NCBI GenBank assembly: GCA_049794535.1
Contig: JBARCX010000418.1
Span: forward strand, 1 to 6,088
Source of the DNA: JBARCX01 sp049794535
GTDB lineage: Bacteria; Pseudomonadota; Gammaproteobacteria; Xanthomonadales; Rhodanobacteraceae
DNA: 6,088 nucleotides
Reading direction: 5' to 3'
Shown piece by piece: positions 1 through 5,835 of the stretch (positions are counted from its first letter, which is position 1; each line of letters begins with the position of its first letter). The notes below the pieces were generated by a model. The model searched no databases. It saw only the letters and a program-made list of their open reading frames with translations, and was not told the DNA's origin. The translations under genes were made by a program, and so were the position numbers.

Positions 1-132
1 CCATGCGGCAGCGCGCGGCTTGACCTGACGGCCAGTCAGGCGCTGCGCCACGCGCTACCACCTGGCGACTGCTCAGGCGCAACGCGGAGTGCTTGGCATA
101 TGAAACCTGGCTCATGTCTGCAGTCACTGGTA
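1..132. other. Left-edge region downstream of pilG, no recognised gene
   Basis: This stretch follows the pilG stop codon on the minus strand. In pseudomonads and xanthomonads pilH normally follows closely, but no minus-strand reading frame here begins with the typical PilH start (MARILIVDDS-like). One minus-strand frame is open from an ATG at 115 to the window edge (38 codons, beginning MSQVSYAKHSALRL). It resembles nothing I know and lacks a clear ribosome binding site, as the bases before the ATG read ccagtgactgcagac. The sequence is GC-rich like its surroundings. It may be a spacer before pilH, or the beginning of an unrelated small gene. I cannot decide between these from what is visible. 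Confidence 0.3.
24..49. repeat. Two abutting small inverted repeats
   Basis: CCTGAC (24-29) and GTCAGG (35-40) are perfect complements around the loop GGCCA. GGCGC (39-43) and GCGCC (45-49) form a second short stem that shares two bases with the first, so the two are partly exclusive. No T-run follows on either strand, so this is not a convincing intrinsic terminator. It lies about 90 bp past the pilG stop and could shape the 3' end of the pilG mRNA, or could be chance in GC-rich DNA. Confidence 0.3.
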
Positions 133-534
133 TTAAACCGTGCTGACATGGCGATGGATGGCACCAAGCAATTCATCGCGGGTGAATGGCTTGGTCAAAT
201 ATTGTTCGGCACCGACGATGCGCCCGCGTGCCTTGTCGAACAGGCCATCTTTCGAGCTAAGCATGATCACCGGCGTAGCGCGGAACTGTGGGTTGTTTTT
301 GATCAACGCACAGGTCTGATAGCCATCGAGTCGCGGCATCATGATGTCGACGAAGATGATGGCTGGTTTTTGGTCGGAGATCTTAGCCAGCGCTTCGAAG
401 CCGTCGACGGCAGTCAGCACATCGCAGCCTTCCTTTTTCAGCAAGGTTTCCGCCGTACGGCGGATGGTCTTGGAGTCGTCGATCACCATGACCTTCAGAC
501 CGTCCAAGCCATTCGTACTCACATTCAAGTTCAC
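133..534 (-). CDS. pilG: Twitching motility response regulator PilG
   Basis: This is a single-domain CheY-like response regulator of 133 residues, the usual PilG length. The receiver domain spans about residues 14-130. Visible motifs are the acidic pair D19-D20 in VMVIDDSKTIRR, the phospho-acceptor D63 in IIFVDIMMPRLDGYQ, the switch residue S93 in VIMLSSKDG and the conserved lysine K115 in YLTKPFT. In the family, PilG is phosphorylated by the Chp/Pil chemosensory kinase and promotes type IV pilus extension and twitching through the cytoplasmic machinery at the pole. The start is GTG at 534, supported by a G-rich Shine-Dalgarno stretch (AGGGGGG, minus strand, at about 539-545) four bases upstream. 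The second GTG at codon 5 is less well placed. The name rests on the strongly PilG-like TIRRTAETLLKKEGC segment and on divergence from gshB, as in Pseudomonas. PilH and other single-domain regulators are the alternatives, but the helix-1 sequence fits PilG better. Confidence 0.95.
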   Translation of the reverse strand: MNLNVSTNGLDGLKVMVIDDSKTIRRTAETLLKKEGCDVLTAVDGFEALAKISDQKPAIIFVDIMMPRLDGYQTCALIKNNPQFRATPVIMLSSKDGLFDKARGRIVGAEQYLTKPFTRDELLGAIHRHVSTV

Positions 535-669
535 TCAACCCCCCTGCGACCTGCCCCAGGCTCAGGCGCGACACAAAACCAGGACCAAAGGCACTGACTT
601 TGTGTAGATGAAAACGACCTGCAAACGTTCCGAACACGCCTGCTCTTCGGCAGGATGCTTAACTGAAGC

Positions 670-698
670 TGTTTACTGCCTGCCTGGCCATCCGTCAA
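670..698 (-). promoter_or_regulatory. Weak sigma70-type promoter candidate for pilG
   Basis: On the minus strand TTGACG (698-693, 5/6 match to the -35 consensus) is followed after 17 bases by TAAACA (675-670, 3/6 match to the -10). This would give a pilG leader of roughly 130 bases. The -10 is poor, and I saw no sigma54 -24/-12 pair with correct spacing in this region. Treat it as a candidate only. Confidence 0.2.
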
Positions 699-801
699 GC
701 TGAATTCTGTTGCGCAGGTCATTCGTCACGCATCGTGCGTTGCGCGTCTCGCACCGGTACCTTGCCGCGCATGGATCACCTCGGCGAACATCCACCGCAT
801 T

Positions 802-836
802 CGGCCCTTGCGGACCTCGTCCGCACATCGCGGCCG
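802..836 (+). promoter_or_regulatory. Two-part hairpin in the gshB leader
   Basis: TGCGGAC (809-815) and GTCCGCA (819-825) form a perfect 7-bp stem closed by the loop CTC. Outside it CGGCC (802-806) pairs with GGCCG (832-836) across an asymmetric internal loop of 2 and 6 bases. The structure ends about 38 bases before the gshB start codon and is not followed by a T-run. It lies in the 340-bp divergent region, which otherwise contains no credible gene: the gshB frame stays open upstream to 710, but that extension is not conserved-looking. The structure could influence gshB mRNA stability or be an operator. The pairing is directly visible; the function is unknown. Confidence 0.35.
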
Positions 837-874
837 GTGACGCGACGGGGCCTCTGCTATTCAGGAGAATAACG

Positions 875-1837
875 ATGACCCTCTCGGTTGCCGTGCTGAT
901 GGACCCCATCGGCGCCATTAAAGTCGCCAAGGACACCAGCCTGGCCATGCTGCTGGAAGCCCAGCGACGCGGCCATCATCTGTCATACATGGAACAGGGT
1001 GACCTGGCCCTACGCGACGGCGTGCCGTGGGCCCGATTGGCCTCACTGACCGTGAAGGACGACCCGGCTGGCTGGTTCACGTTGGGCGAGCGGAAATGGA
1101 CTGACCTGCGCGAACTGAACGTGGTACTGATGCGCAAAGACCCACCGGTCGATGCGCAGTTCATCTACGACACCATGGTGCTGGAAGCAGCCCAGCGCGA
1201 CGGCGTGCAGGTCATCAATGACCCGCGCTCGCTCCGCGACTGCAACGAGAAGCTTTTTGCGCTGCAATTTCCGCAATGTATTGCGCCTACCCTGGTGGCT
1301 CGCGACACCAGCGAACTACGCCGCTTTGTGGCCGAGCATGGCGAGGCGGTACTTAAGCCGCTGGACGGCATGGGCGGTCGCGGCATCTTTCGGGTCAAGG
1401 CCGGTGACAGCAATCTCAACTCGATGCTGGAGACTCTGCTGGCTGGCGGCCCGCACGGTGAGGGCCGGCAGTTCGCCATCGCGCAGAAATACCTGCCGGA
1501 GATCGTCAAGGGTGACAAGCGCATTCTGTTGATCGACGGCGAACCGGTGCCGTACGCGCTGGCACGCATCCCACAAGGCGACGAGTTCCGCGGCAATTTG
1601 GCCGCTGGCGGCCGTGGCGAAGGCGTGCCGCTTAGCGACCGTGATCGCTGGATCGCAGCGCAGGTGGCACCCGAACTGCGTCGCCGTGGGCTGCGTTTCG
1701 TCGGGCTGGACGTGATCGGTGACTACCTGACCGAGATCAACGTCACATCGCCGACGTGTGTGCGCGAACTGGACAAGCAGTTCGGGCTTAATATTGCGGG
1801 TCAGTTGTTCGACGCCATCGAGAAAGCTCCCGCGTGA
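875..1837 (+). CDS. gshB: Glutathione synthetase
   Basis: GshB is the cytosolic ATP-grasp enzyme that joins gamma-glutamylcysteine and glycine to make glutathione. The protein has 320 residues, against 316 in Escherichia coli. The N-terminal domain begins MTLSVAVLMDPIGAIK. Family signatures in order are MRKDPPVDAQF (86-96), NDP (115-117), the ATP-grasp loop KPLDGMGGRGIF (161-172), GDKRILLIDGEP (213-224), FRGNLAAGGRGE (238-249) and the metal/substrate-binding end GLDVIGDYLTEINVTSPT (277-294). The frame is open back to 710, but the start at 875 is set by AGGAG at 863-867, seven bases upstream, and by homology of the first residues to the family N-terminus. The stop overlaps the GTG start of the following tonB-like gene, so the two are probably co-transcribed and translationally coupled. 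A two-part hairpin lies in the leader. No residue loss or truncation is apparent. Confidence 0.97.
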   Translation: MTLSVAVLMDPIGAIKVAKDTSLAMLLEAQRRGHHLSYMEQGDLALRDGVPWARLASLTVKDDPAGWFTLGERKWTDLRELNVVLMRKDPPVDAQFIYDTMVLEAAQRDGVQVINDPRSLRDCNEKLFALQFPQCIAPTLVARDTSELRRFVAEHGEAVLKPLDGMGGRGIFRVKAGDSNLNSMLETLLAGGPHGEGRQFAIAQKYLPEIVKGDKRILLIDGEPVPYALARIPQGDEFRGNLAAGGRGEGVPLSDRDRWIAAQVAPELRRRGLRFVGLDVIGDYLTEINVTSPTCVRELDKQFGLNIAGQLFDAIEKAPA

Positions 1838-2700
1838 GTACCCCCGTTGCCCGCACCAACGCCGACCCGATCGGCGCCACCCTGCTGTTCTCGCTGTTGC
1901 TGCATGGCGTGCTGCTGCTGGGCATCACCTTTCATTTCGTCAAATCCAAGCCCGGCTTGCCCACGCTGGATGTGACCCTGGTCGACGTGGCCAACAACCA
2001 GGCCCCAGACAAGGCCGATTTCCTGGCCCAGACCAACAACCAGGGTGGCGGTGATAGCGACAAAGCTGCCCGCCCCTCGCAGCTATTCTCCGGCTTGCTA
2101 CCCAAGCCCGATCCGGGCACCGCGCCGCAACCGGTCGAGGCCACCACGCCACGCTCGCAGGAGGCCACCGACCCACGCCTGGTCACGTCCACAAGCGCCA
2201 GCAACTTCAGCGTCAACAGCGACAACGCTCACCCGGAACGCGACACCCCGGATGCCGCGGACGCCGACGAGGCACACCGCCAACAGGAAATGGCCCAGCT
2301 CGCCGCCGAAGTACGTGACCAGACGGAGGCCTATGCCAAACGTCCGCACAAGAAATTCATCTCGGCCAGTACCAAGGAATACGCCTACGCTGCCTACATG
2401 CGCGGCTGGGTCGATAGGATCGAGCGGGTCGGCAACCTTAATTACCCCGAACAGGCGCGCTCCCAGCACCTGCACGGCGATGTGATATTGACCGTTGGCA
2501 TCAACCGCGATGGCAGCATCCAGAGCATCGATGTCACCCACAGCTCGGGTTATGCCCTGATCGACAAGGCTGCGGAAACCATCGTGCGTCTGTGCGCCCC
2601 CTTCCCCGCCCTGCCGCCGGACAAGAAGGAAAAGGTGGATATCCTCTACATCACGCGTACCTGGCAGTTCCAGCCTGGCGATGTACTGAAAACGCGCTAA
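1834..2700 (+). CDS. TonB-family energy transducer (TonB3-like)
   Basis: A 288-residue TonB-type protein. A short cytoplasmic N-terminus is followed by one membrane anchor (about 14-36) that contains S20-x3-H24, matching the S-x3-H motif through which E. coli TonB responds to ExbB/ExbD and proton motive force. A long, polar, low-complexity periplasmic linker (about 40-180; Asn, Asp, Thr, Pro and Ala) replaces the classical Pro-Glu/Pro-Lys spacer. The C-terminal TonB domain (about 189-285) includes NYPEQARSQHLHGDVILTVG, then DGSIQSIDVTHSSGY and a final WQFQPGD. The start is GTG 1834, sharing GTGA with the gshB stop; only a weak GAGAAAG lies upstream, so coupling to gshB is likely. No exbB/exbD is adjacent. 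In P. aeruginosa the TonB homologue in this position, next to gshB and pilG, is TonB3, reported to be needed for twitching and pilus assembly. That role is transferred by position and is an inference here. Confidence 0.88.
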   Translation: MSTPVARTNADPIGATLLFSLLLHGVLLLGITFHFVKSKPGLPTLDVTLVDVANNQAPDKADFLAQTNNQGGGDSDKAARPSQLFSGLLPKPDPGTAPQPVEATTPRSQEATDPRLVTSTSASNFSVNSDNAHPERDTPDAADADEAHRQQEMAQLAAEVRDQTEAYAKRPHKKFISASTKEYAYAAYMRGWVDRIERVGNLNYPEQARSQHLHGDVILTVGINRDGSIQSIDVTHSSGYALIDKAAETIVRLCAPFPALPPDKKEKVDILYITRTWQFQPGDVLKTR

Positions 2701-2742
2701 GGCCTGTTGGCGACATCTACGCGCCCTCCCCCAATAGTCATC

Positions 2743-2772
2743 TTGTGATGGTCCGCACGAACACGCTCTACT
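2743..2772 (+). promoter_or_regulatory. Weak promoter candidate ahead of the CPBP gene
   Basis: TTGTGA (2743-2748, 4/6) is separated by 18 bases from TCTACT (2767-2772, 4/6). It falls in the 109-bp gap after the tonB-like stop, and transcription would begin near 2780, leaving a short leader with the strong Shine-Dalgarno of the next gene. I see no clear intrinsic terminator in the gap, so read-through from gshB-tonB is also possible. Confidence 0.2.
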
Positions 2773-2809
2773 CCCTTGACTCGATACTTCACGAGAAAGG
2801 GAGCTACCT

Positions 2810-3676
2810 ATGGCGTGGTCGAACCCCTGGTCGAAAATCGGCCTCTACCTTGGACTTGTCCTCGCGCTGAGCTCGATCTTCTACACGTTGATCATTGCCA
2901 CCGGACATCTCGCGGGCGGGCACGGTAGATACGTCACCGGCTTGATGTGGTGTCCCGCCGTAGCCGCCATGCTCACTTGCCGCATCACGGGCATGGGGCT
3001 CGACAGCCTGGGCTGGGGCTGGGGACGCTGGCGTTGGCAATGGCTCGCTTACCTGCTTCCGCTCGGCTACGCAACGGTTGCTTACGTCATTGTCTGGATC
3101 ACCGGCCTGGGGAGCTTCGGCGACCCCGCGTTTATCGCCAGCATTGCGACTGACTTTGGCTGGACTGGCGCCCCTCATTGGATACTTGTCAGCGGTTACG
3201 TCCTGCTGACCGGCAGCGTCGGCATGGTGCTCAGCGTGGCCACTGGCCTTGGTGAGGAAATCGGTTGGCGCGGCTTTCTGGTTCCGCAAGTCACCCAGGC
3301 GCTCGGCTTCACCAAAGGCGTACTGCTAACAGGCGCCATCTGGTCGCTTTGGCATATGCCTATCCTGCTTTTCGCCGACTACAACTCAGGTACGCCATGG
3401 TGGGTCGCCATGCCGTGCTTTGCCGTGCTGGTCTTCAGCATCAGCGTACCGATGGCCTGGCTGCGTCTTCGTTCCGGCAGCCTGTGGCCATGCGCCGTGT
3501 TACACGCCAGCCACAATCTCTTTATCCAGACTTTTTTCACACCCATCACTGCCAAAACGGGCTGGATCACGCCCTACGCCATCGACGAATTTGGCTTCAT
3601 GCTGCCCTTGGTTGCCCTCATCGTGGCGTTCGTGTTCTGGCGACAACGCCACCAACTGCCGCAGATGCAGCCTTGA
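2810..3676 (+). CDS. CPBP-family intramembrane metalloprotease (CAAX/Abi type)
   Basis: A 288-residue polytopic membrane protein with several hydrophobic spans, roughly 10-31, 42-58, 76-99, 123-145, 168-190, 199-217 and 262-278. All three CPBP motifs are present: E149-E150-x-x-W153-R154-G155 in GEEIGWRGFLVPQ; the second-helix histidine H182 in AIWSLWHMPILLF (W178-x3-H182, in place of the usual F-x3-H); and H232-x3-N236 in VLHASHNLFIQ. These are the glutamate/histidine residues that form the metal-dependent site in the Rce1-like family, so an active protease is expected in the inner membrane. The substrate cannot be predicted. Some bacterial relatives act in bacteriocin self-immunity or in peptide/prenyl-protein processing. 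The start at 2810 has an excellent Shine-Dalgarno (AAAGGGAG, 2796-2803). It is flanked by about 108-bp gaps and splits the otherwise conserved tonB-yqgE neighbourhood, so it looks like a lineage-specific insertion. Confidence 0.9.
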   Translation: MAWSNPWSKIGLYLGLVLALSSIFYTLIIATGHLAGGHGRYVTGLMWCPAVAAMLTCRITGMGLDSLGWGWGRWRWQWLAYLLPLGYATVAYVIVWITGLGSFGDPAFIASIATDFGWTGAPHWILVSGYVLLTGSVGMVLSVATGLGEEIGWRGFLVPQVTQALGFTKGVLLTGAIWSLWHMPILLFADYNSGTPWWVAMPCFAVLVFSISVPMAWLRLRSGSLWPCAVLHASHNLFIQTFFTPITAKTGWITPYAIDEFGFMLPLVALIVAFVFWRQRHQLPQMQP

Positions 3677-3759
3677 GCCTGTCACTAAACCCAAATGTTA
3701 CGCGCTGAAACTTTGTGAACCCAAACCGGCGTATGGACGCTGAAACCGAACGCAGCGCC

Positions 3760-3781
3760 TTCGCATTGCTTACAATGCGAA
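3760..3781 (+). promoter_or_regulatory. 9-bp inverted repeat over a -10-like box at the yqgE start
   Basis: TTCGCATTG (3760-3768) and CAATGCGAA (3773-3781) are perfect complements with a four-base loop CTTA. The right arm ends two bases before the yqgE ATG at 3784. Within it TACAAT (3771-3776) matches the -10 consensus in 5 of 6 positions, and a start point 7-8 bases further on would fall at or next to the A of the ATG. No convincing -35 lies 16-18 bases upstream and no Shine-Dalgarno precedes the ATG. The element could be an operator overlapping a promoter that makes a leaderless mRNA, or an mRNA hairpin at the start codon. Confidence 0.4.
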
Positions 3782-3783
3782 CC

Positions 3784-4353
3784 ATGACCACGCCTCAACC
3801 ACAGACCCTCGCAGGTCAATTTCTGATTGCCATGCCGAGCCTCGCTGAGCCGCCGTTCTCGCGCGGCGTAGCGTTGCTGTGCCAGCACGACGAAGACGGT
3901 GCGGTCGGCCTGTTGGTGAACCAGCTTTCCGAGTACCGCCTTGGCGATGTACTGGCGCAGATGAAGCTTGACTGCAACAGCCTCGACCTAGCCGATGCGC
4001 CGGTACTGATCGGTGGTCCGGTGCAGCAAGAACGCGGCTTCGTGCTACATCGCGAACCCGGCCATTGGGAAGCGAGCTATCGCATCAACGACGAGTGGTC
4101 GGTCACCACATCACGCGACATTCTGGTGGCTATTGCCGCTGGCGAAGGTCCGCGTCAGGTTTTGATGGCATTGGGCTACGCCGGTTGGAGTGCGGGTCAG
4201 CTCGAGCAAGAACTCAAGGACAACGCCTGGCTGACGGTCGAGGCCAACGAGCGAGTGGTTTTCGATACGCCACTGGAAGAGCGCTGGAGCGCCGCAGCGG
4301 GTTTGGTCGGCGTCGATCCGCTACAGCTGCTCGGCTACGCAGGTCACGCATGA
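3784..4353 (+). CDS. yqgE: YqgE/AlgH family protein
   Basis: A 189-residue protein of the UPF0301/YqgE/AlgH family, close to the usual length of about 187. Family hallmarks are LAGQFLIAMPSL (9-20), HDEDGAVGLLVNQ (35-47), IGGPVQQERGFVLH (76-89), GYAGWSAGQLEQE (131-143) and the C-terminal ERWSAAAGLVGVDPLQLLGYAG. The family has a known fold but no settled biochemical activity; in pseudomonads AlgH was first linked to alginate regulation. The start chosen is ATG 3784, which places the protein at the family N-terminus. An in-frame ATG at 3775 and the longer frame from 3715 would add residues not typical of the family. No Shine-Dalgarno is visible. A 9-bp inverted repeat with a -10-like box directly precedes the start. 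The gene is followed by ruvX after 10 bases, the common yqgE-yqgF pairing, and probably shares a transcript with ruvX and pyrB. Confidence 0.95.
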   Translation: MTTPQPQTLAGQFLIAMPSLAEPPFSRGVALLCQHDEDGAVGLLVNQLSEYRLGDVLAQMKLDCNSLDLADAPVLIGGPVQQERGFVLHREPGHWEASYRINDEWSVTTSRDILVAIAAGEGPRQVLMALGYAGWSAGQLEQELKDNAWLTVEANERVVFDTPLEERWSAAAGLVGVDPLQLLGYAGHA

Positions 4354-4367
4354 GTCACTCGCCGTGA
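4350..4367 (+). other. Five-codon mini-ORF bridging yqgE and ruvX
   Basis: The ATG at 4350 overlaps the yqgE stop as ATGA and opens the frame ATG-AGT-CAC-TCG-CCG-TGA (MSHSP). Its stop at 4365-4367 overlaps the GTG start of ruvX as GTGA. A ribosome ending yqgE could restart here, stop after five codons, and restart on ruvX. ruvX has no good ribosome binding site of its own. The overlaps are seen directly; use as a coupling relay is inferred. Confidence 0.4.
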
Positions 4368-4795
4368 CCTGCGCCTTCGGTTTCGATGTCGGCAGTAAAG
4401 TCATCGGCGTCGCCATTGGCAACCGCCTCACCGGCAGCGCCCGCGGCATGGATACCGTAGCGATGCGCGACGGCGAACCGGACTGGCCTGCGCTCGACAC
4501 GCTACGCACACAGTGGATGCCCGATGCTCTGGTGGTTGGCCTGCCGCTGACACTGGATGGCGGTGAACAACCCTCCAGCAAACGCGCACGACGCTTCGCC
4601 GAACAACTAAAAGCACGCTACGGTATCGCGGTAACACTCGTCGACGAACGCCACAGCTCGCAGGAAGCAGCACGTCGGTTCGCCGATGCGCGCGCCGCCG
4701 GCCTCAAGCGTCGTCGCGATGCCGCACAAATCGATGCCGAAGCCGCTGCGGTGATTCTCGAATATTGGTTGGCCGATGCCCCCGCATTGCCTTGA
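4364..4795 (+). CDS. ruvX: Putative Holliday junction resolvase / pre-16S rRNA nuclease RuvX (YqgF)
   Basis: A 143-residue RNase H-fold protein of the YqgF/RuvX family. Motifs are the N-terminal strand FGFDVGSKVIGVAIG with acidic D8, VVGLPLTLDG (57-66), VDERHSSQEA with D94/E95, and IDAEAAAVILEYWL with D124. These are the expected acidic catalytic positions. E. coli YqgF takes part in 5' maturation of 16S rRNA, and family members have also been described as Holliday junction resolvases, so both names are in use. The start is GTG 4364: the ATG at 4350 lies in another frame, and no in-frame alternative start is visible just upstream. A Shine-Dalgarno is missing (only GAG ten bases upstream), which suggests translation coupled to yqgE. 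pyrB follows within a few bases or overlaps, consistent with one operon. Confidence 0.95.
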   Translation: MTCAFGFDVGSKVIGVAIGNRLTGSARGMDTVAMRDGEPDWPALDTLRTQWMPDALVVGLPLTLDGGEQPSSKRARRFAEQLKARYGIAVTLVDERHSSQEAARRFADARAAGLKRRRDAAQIDAEAAAVILEYWLADAPALP

Positions 4796-4799
4796 TCTC

Positions 4800-5756
4800 A
4801 TGCCTCTAACAACCGCCCACACCATCGCCATGACTGCACGCCTGCGCCACCTCACCACGCTGGAAAACCTGCCGCGCGCCACCATCGAGCGCCTGCTTGA
4901 TCGTGCTATCTCGATGCGCGATGCCTGTGCGCATGGCACCCGCAAGCTCGATCTGCTCGCCGGGCGTACCGTGCTCAATCTGTTCTTCGAGCCATCCACG
5001 CGTACGCGTACTTCGTTCGAACTGGCCGCACGCCGACTCGGCGCCGACGTCATCAACTTCGACATCAGCTTCTCCTCCACCGCCAAGGGCGAGGAGCTGT
5101 ACGACACGCTGCACACGCTTGAAGCCATGCACCTGGACGCGATCATCGTGCGCCACAAGGTGTCGGGCACGCCCGAAGAACTGGTGCATCACGCGATGAG
5201 TGGCGTATCGGTGATCAATGCTGGTGACGGCAATCGTGCACACCCCACGCAGGGCCTGCTCGATGCACTGACCATCCGCCAGCACCGACCGGACTTCTCC
5301 AACCTCACGGTGACGATCTGCGGCGACATCCGTCACTCACGCGTGGCACGCTCGGATGTCCACGCACTCACCACGCTGGGTGCAAAAGAAATCCGCCTGT
5401 GCGGACCCGCGGCCCTGATGCCGGATGCTGACGAATTCCCGAACTGCCACTTTGTCGACGACTTCGACAGCGCCATCGCCGGCACGGATGCCGTGATCAT
5501 GCTGCGCCTGCAGAAGGAGCGCATGGTCGCCACCGACCTGCCCGACGAAGCCGCCTATTTCCGCCAATACGGCCTCGACCAGCGTCGCTTGGCGCTCGCA
5601 TCGAAAGGTTGCCTGGTGATGCACCCGGGGCCGATCAACCGCGGTATCGAAATCGCAGCGGATGTGGCTGATGGGCCACAGTCGCGCATTCTTGAGCAGG
5701 TGGGTAATGGGGTGTTCGTGCGCATGGCGGTGTTGGGCGAAGTGCTCGCCCGCTGA
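4800..5756 (+). CDS. pyrB: Aspartate carbamoyltransferase catalytic subunit
   Basis: PyrB condenses carbamoyl phosphate and aspartate to N-carbamoyl-aspartate, the first committed step of pyrimidine synthesis in the cytosol. Counted from ATG 4800 the protein has 318 residues. The carbamoyl-phosphate site FFEPSTRTRTSFE lies at 62-74, and the mobile loop with S92 and K96 (SSTAKGE) corresponds to Ser80/Lys84 of the E. coli enzyme. NAGDGNRAHPTQGLLD (140-155), CGDIRHSRVARS (174-185), LRLQKER (235-241) and HPGPINRG (275-282) follow. The start is uncertain: ATG 4776 would overlap ruvX by 20 bases, ATG 4800 lies 4 bases after the ruvX stop, and ATG 4830 would leave only four residues before the conserved LRHL. 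None has a clear Shine-Dalgarno. I prefer 4800 by length of the N-terminal tail. pyrR is absent upstream, and no pyrC-like dihydroorotase gene follows in the remaining 330 bp. Confidence 0.95.
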   Translation: MPLTTAHTIAMTARLRHLTTLENLPRATIERLLDRAISMRDACAHGTRKLDLLAGRTVLNLFFEPSTRTRTSFELAARRLGADVINFDISFSSTAKGEELYDTLHTLEAMHLDAIIVRHKVSGTPEELVHHAMSGVSVINAGDGNRAHPTQGLLDALTIRQHRPDFSNLTVTICGDIRHSRVARSDVHALTTLGAKEIRLCGPAALMPDADEFPNCHFVDDFDSAIAGTDAVIMLRLQKERMVATDLPDEAAYFRQYGLDQRRLALASKGCLVMHPGPINRGIEIAADVADGPQSRILEQVGNGVFVRMAVLGEVLAR

Positions 5757-5759
5757 TTG

Positions 5760-5787
5760 AGCGCAGGCTGGGATTGGATCTGCGTTT
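5760..5787 (+). terminator. Weak intrinsic terminator candidate after pyrB
   Basis: Bases 5760-5766 (AGCGCAG) pair with 5780-5786 (CTGCGTT), including one G-T wobble, around a 13-base loop, and the stem runs straight into a run of only three T. It lies 3 bp after the pyrB stop, where the operon would be expected to end. The stem is short and the T-tract poor, so this is tentative. Confidence 0.2.
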
Positions 5788-5835
5788 CTGCGTTATCGCT
5801 AGGTTGTTCGCCTGCCGCGGGCTTTCGACCACCTG

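Noticed and set aside
1..597. Plus-strand frame open from the window edge to 597, antisense to pilG
   Set aside because: It is the mirror of a well-supported pilG gene in GC-rich DNA, its product resembles no family, and its candidate starts have no ribosome binding site.
710..874. N-terminal extension of gshB to an ATG-like start at 710
   Set aside because: The extra 55 residues are Arg/Pro-rich and unlike GshB N-termini, while ATG 875 has a perfect AGGAG seven bases upstream.
535..874. Sigma54-type promoter for pilG in the divergent region
   Set aside because: TGGCCAGGCAGGC-like sequence on the minus strand near 675-688 lacks the required GG-N10-GC spacing.
3715..3783. N-terminal extension of yqgE from 3715 or 3775
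   Set aside because: The family begins just before LAGQFLIAMPSL, and the added residues look like translated intergenic sequence including the inverted repeat.
4998..5009. Palindrome ACGCGTACGCGT in pyrB
   Set aside because: It is the direct result of alternating ACG and CGT codons for the conserved STRTRT substrate-binding motif.
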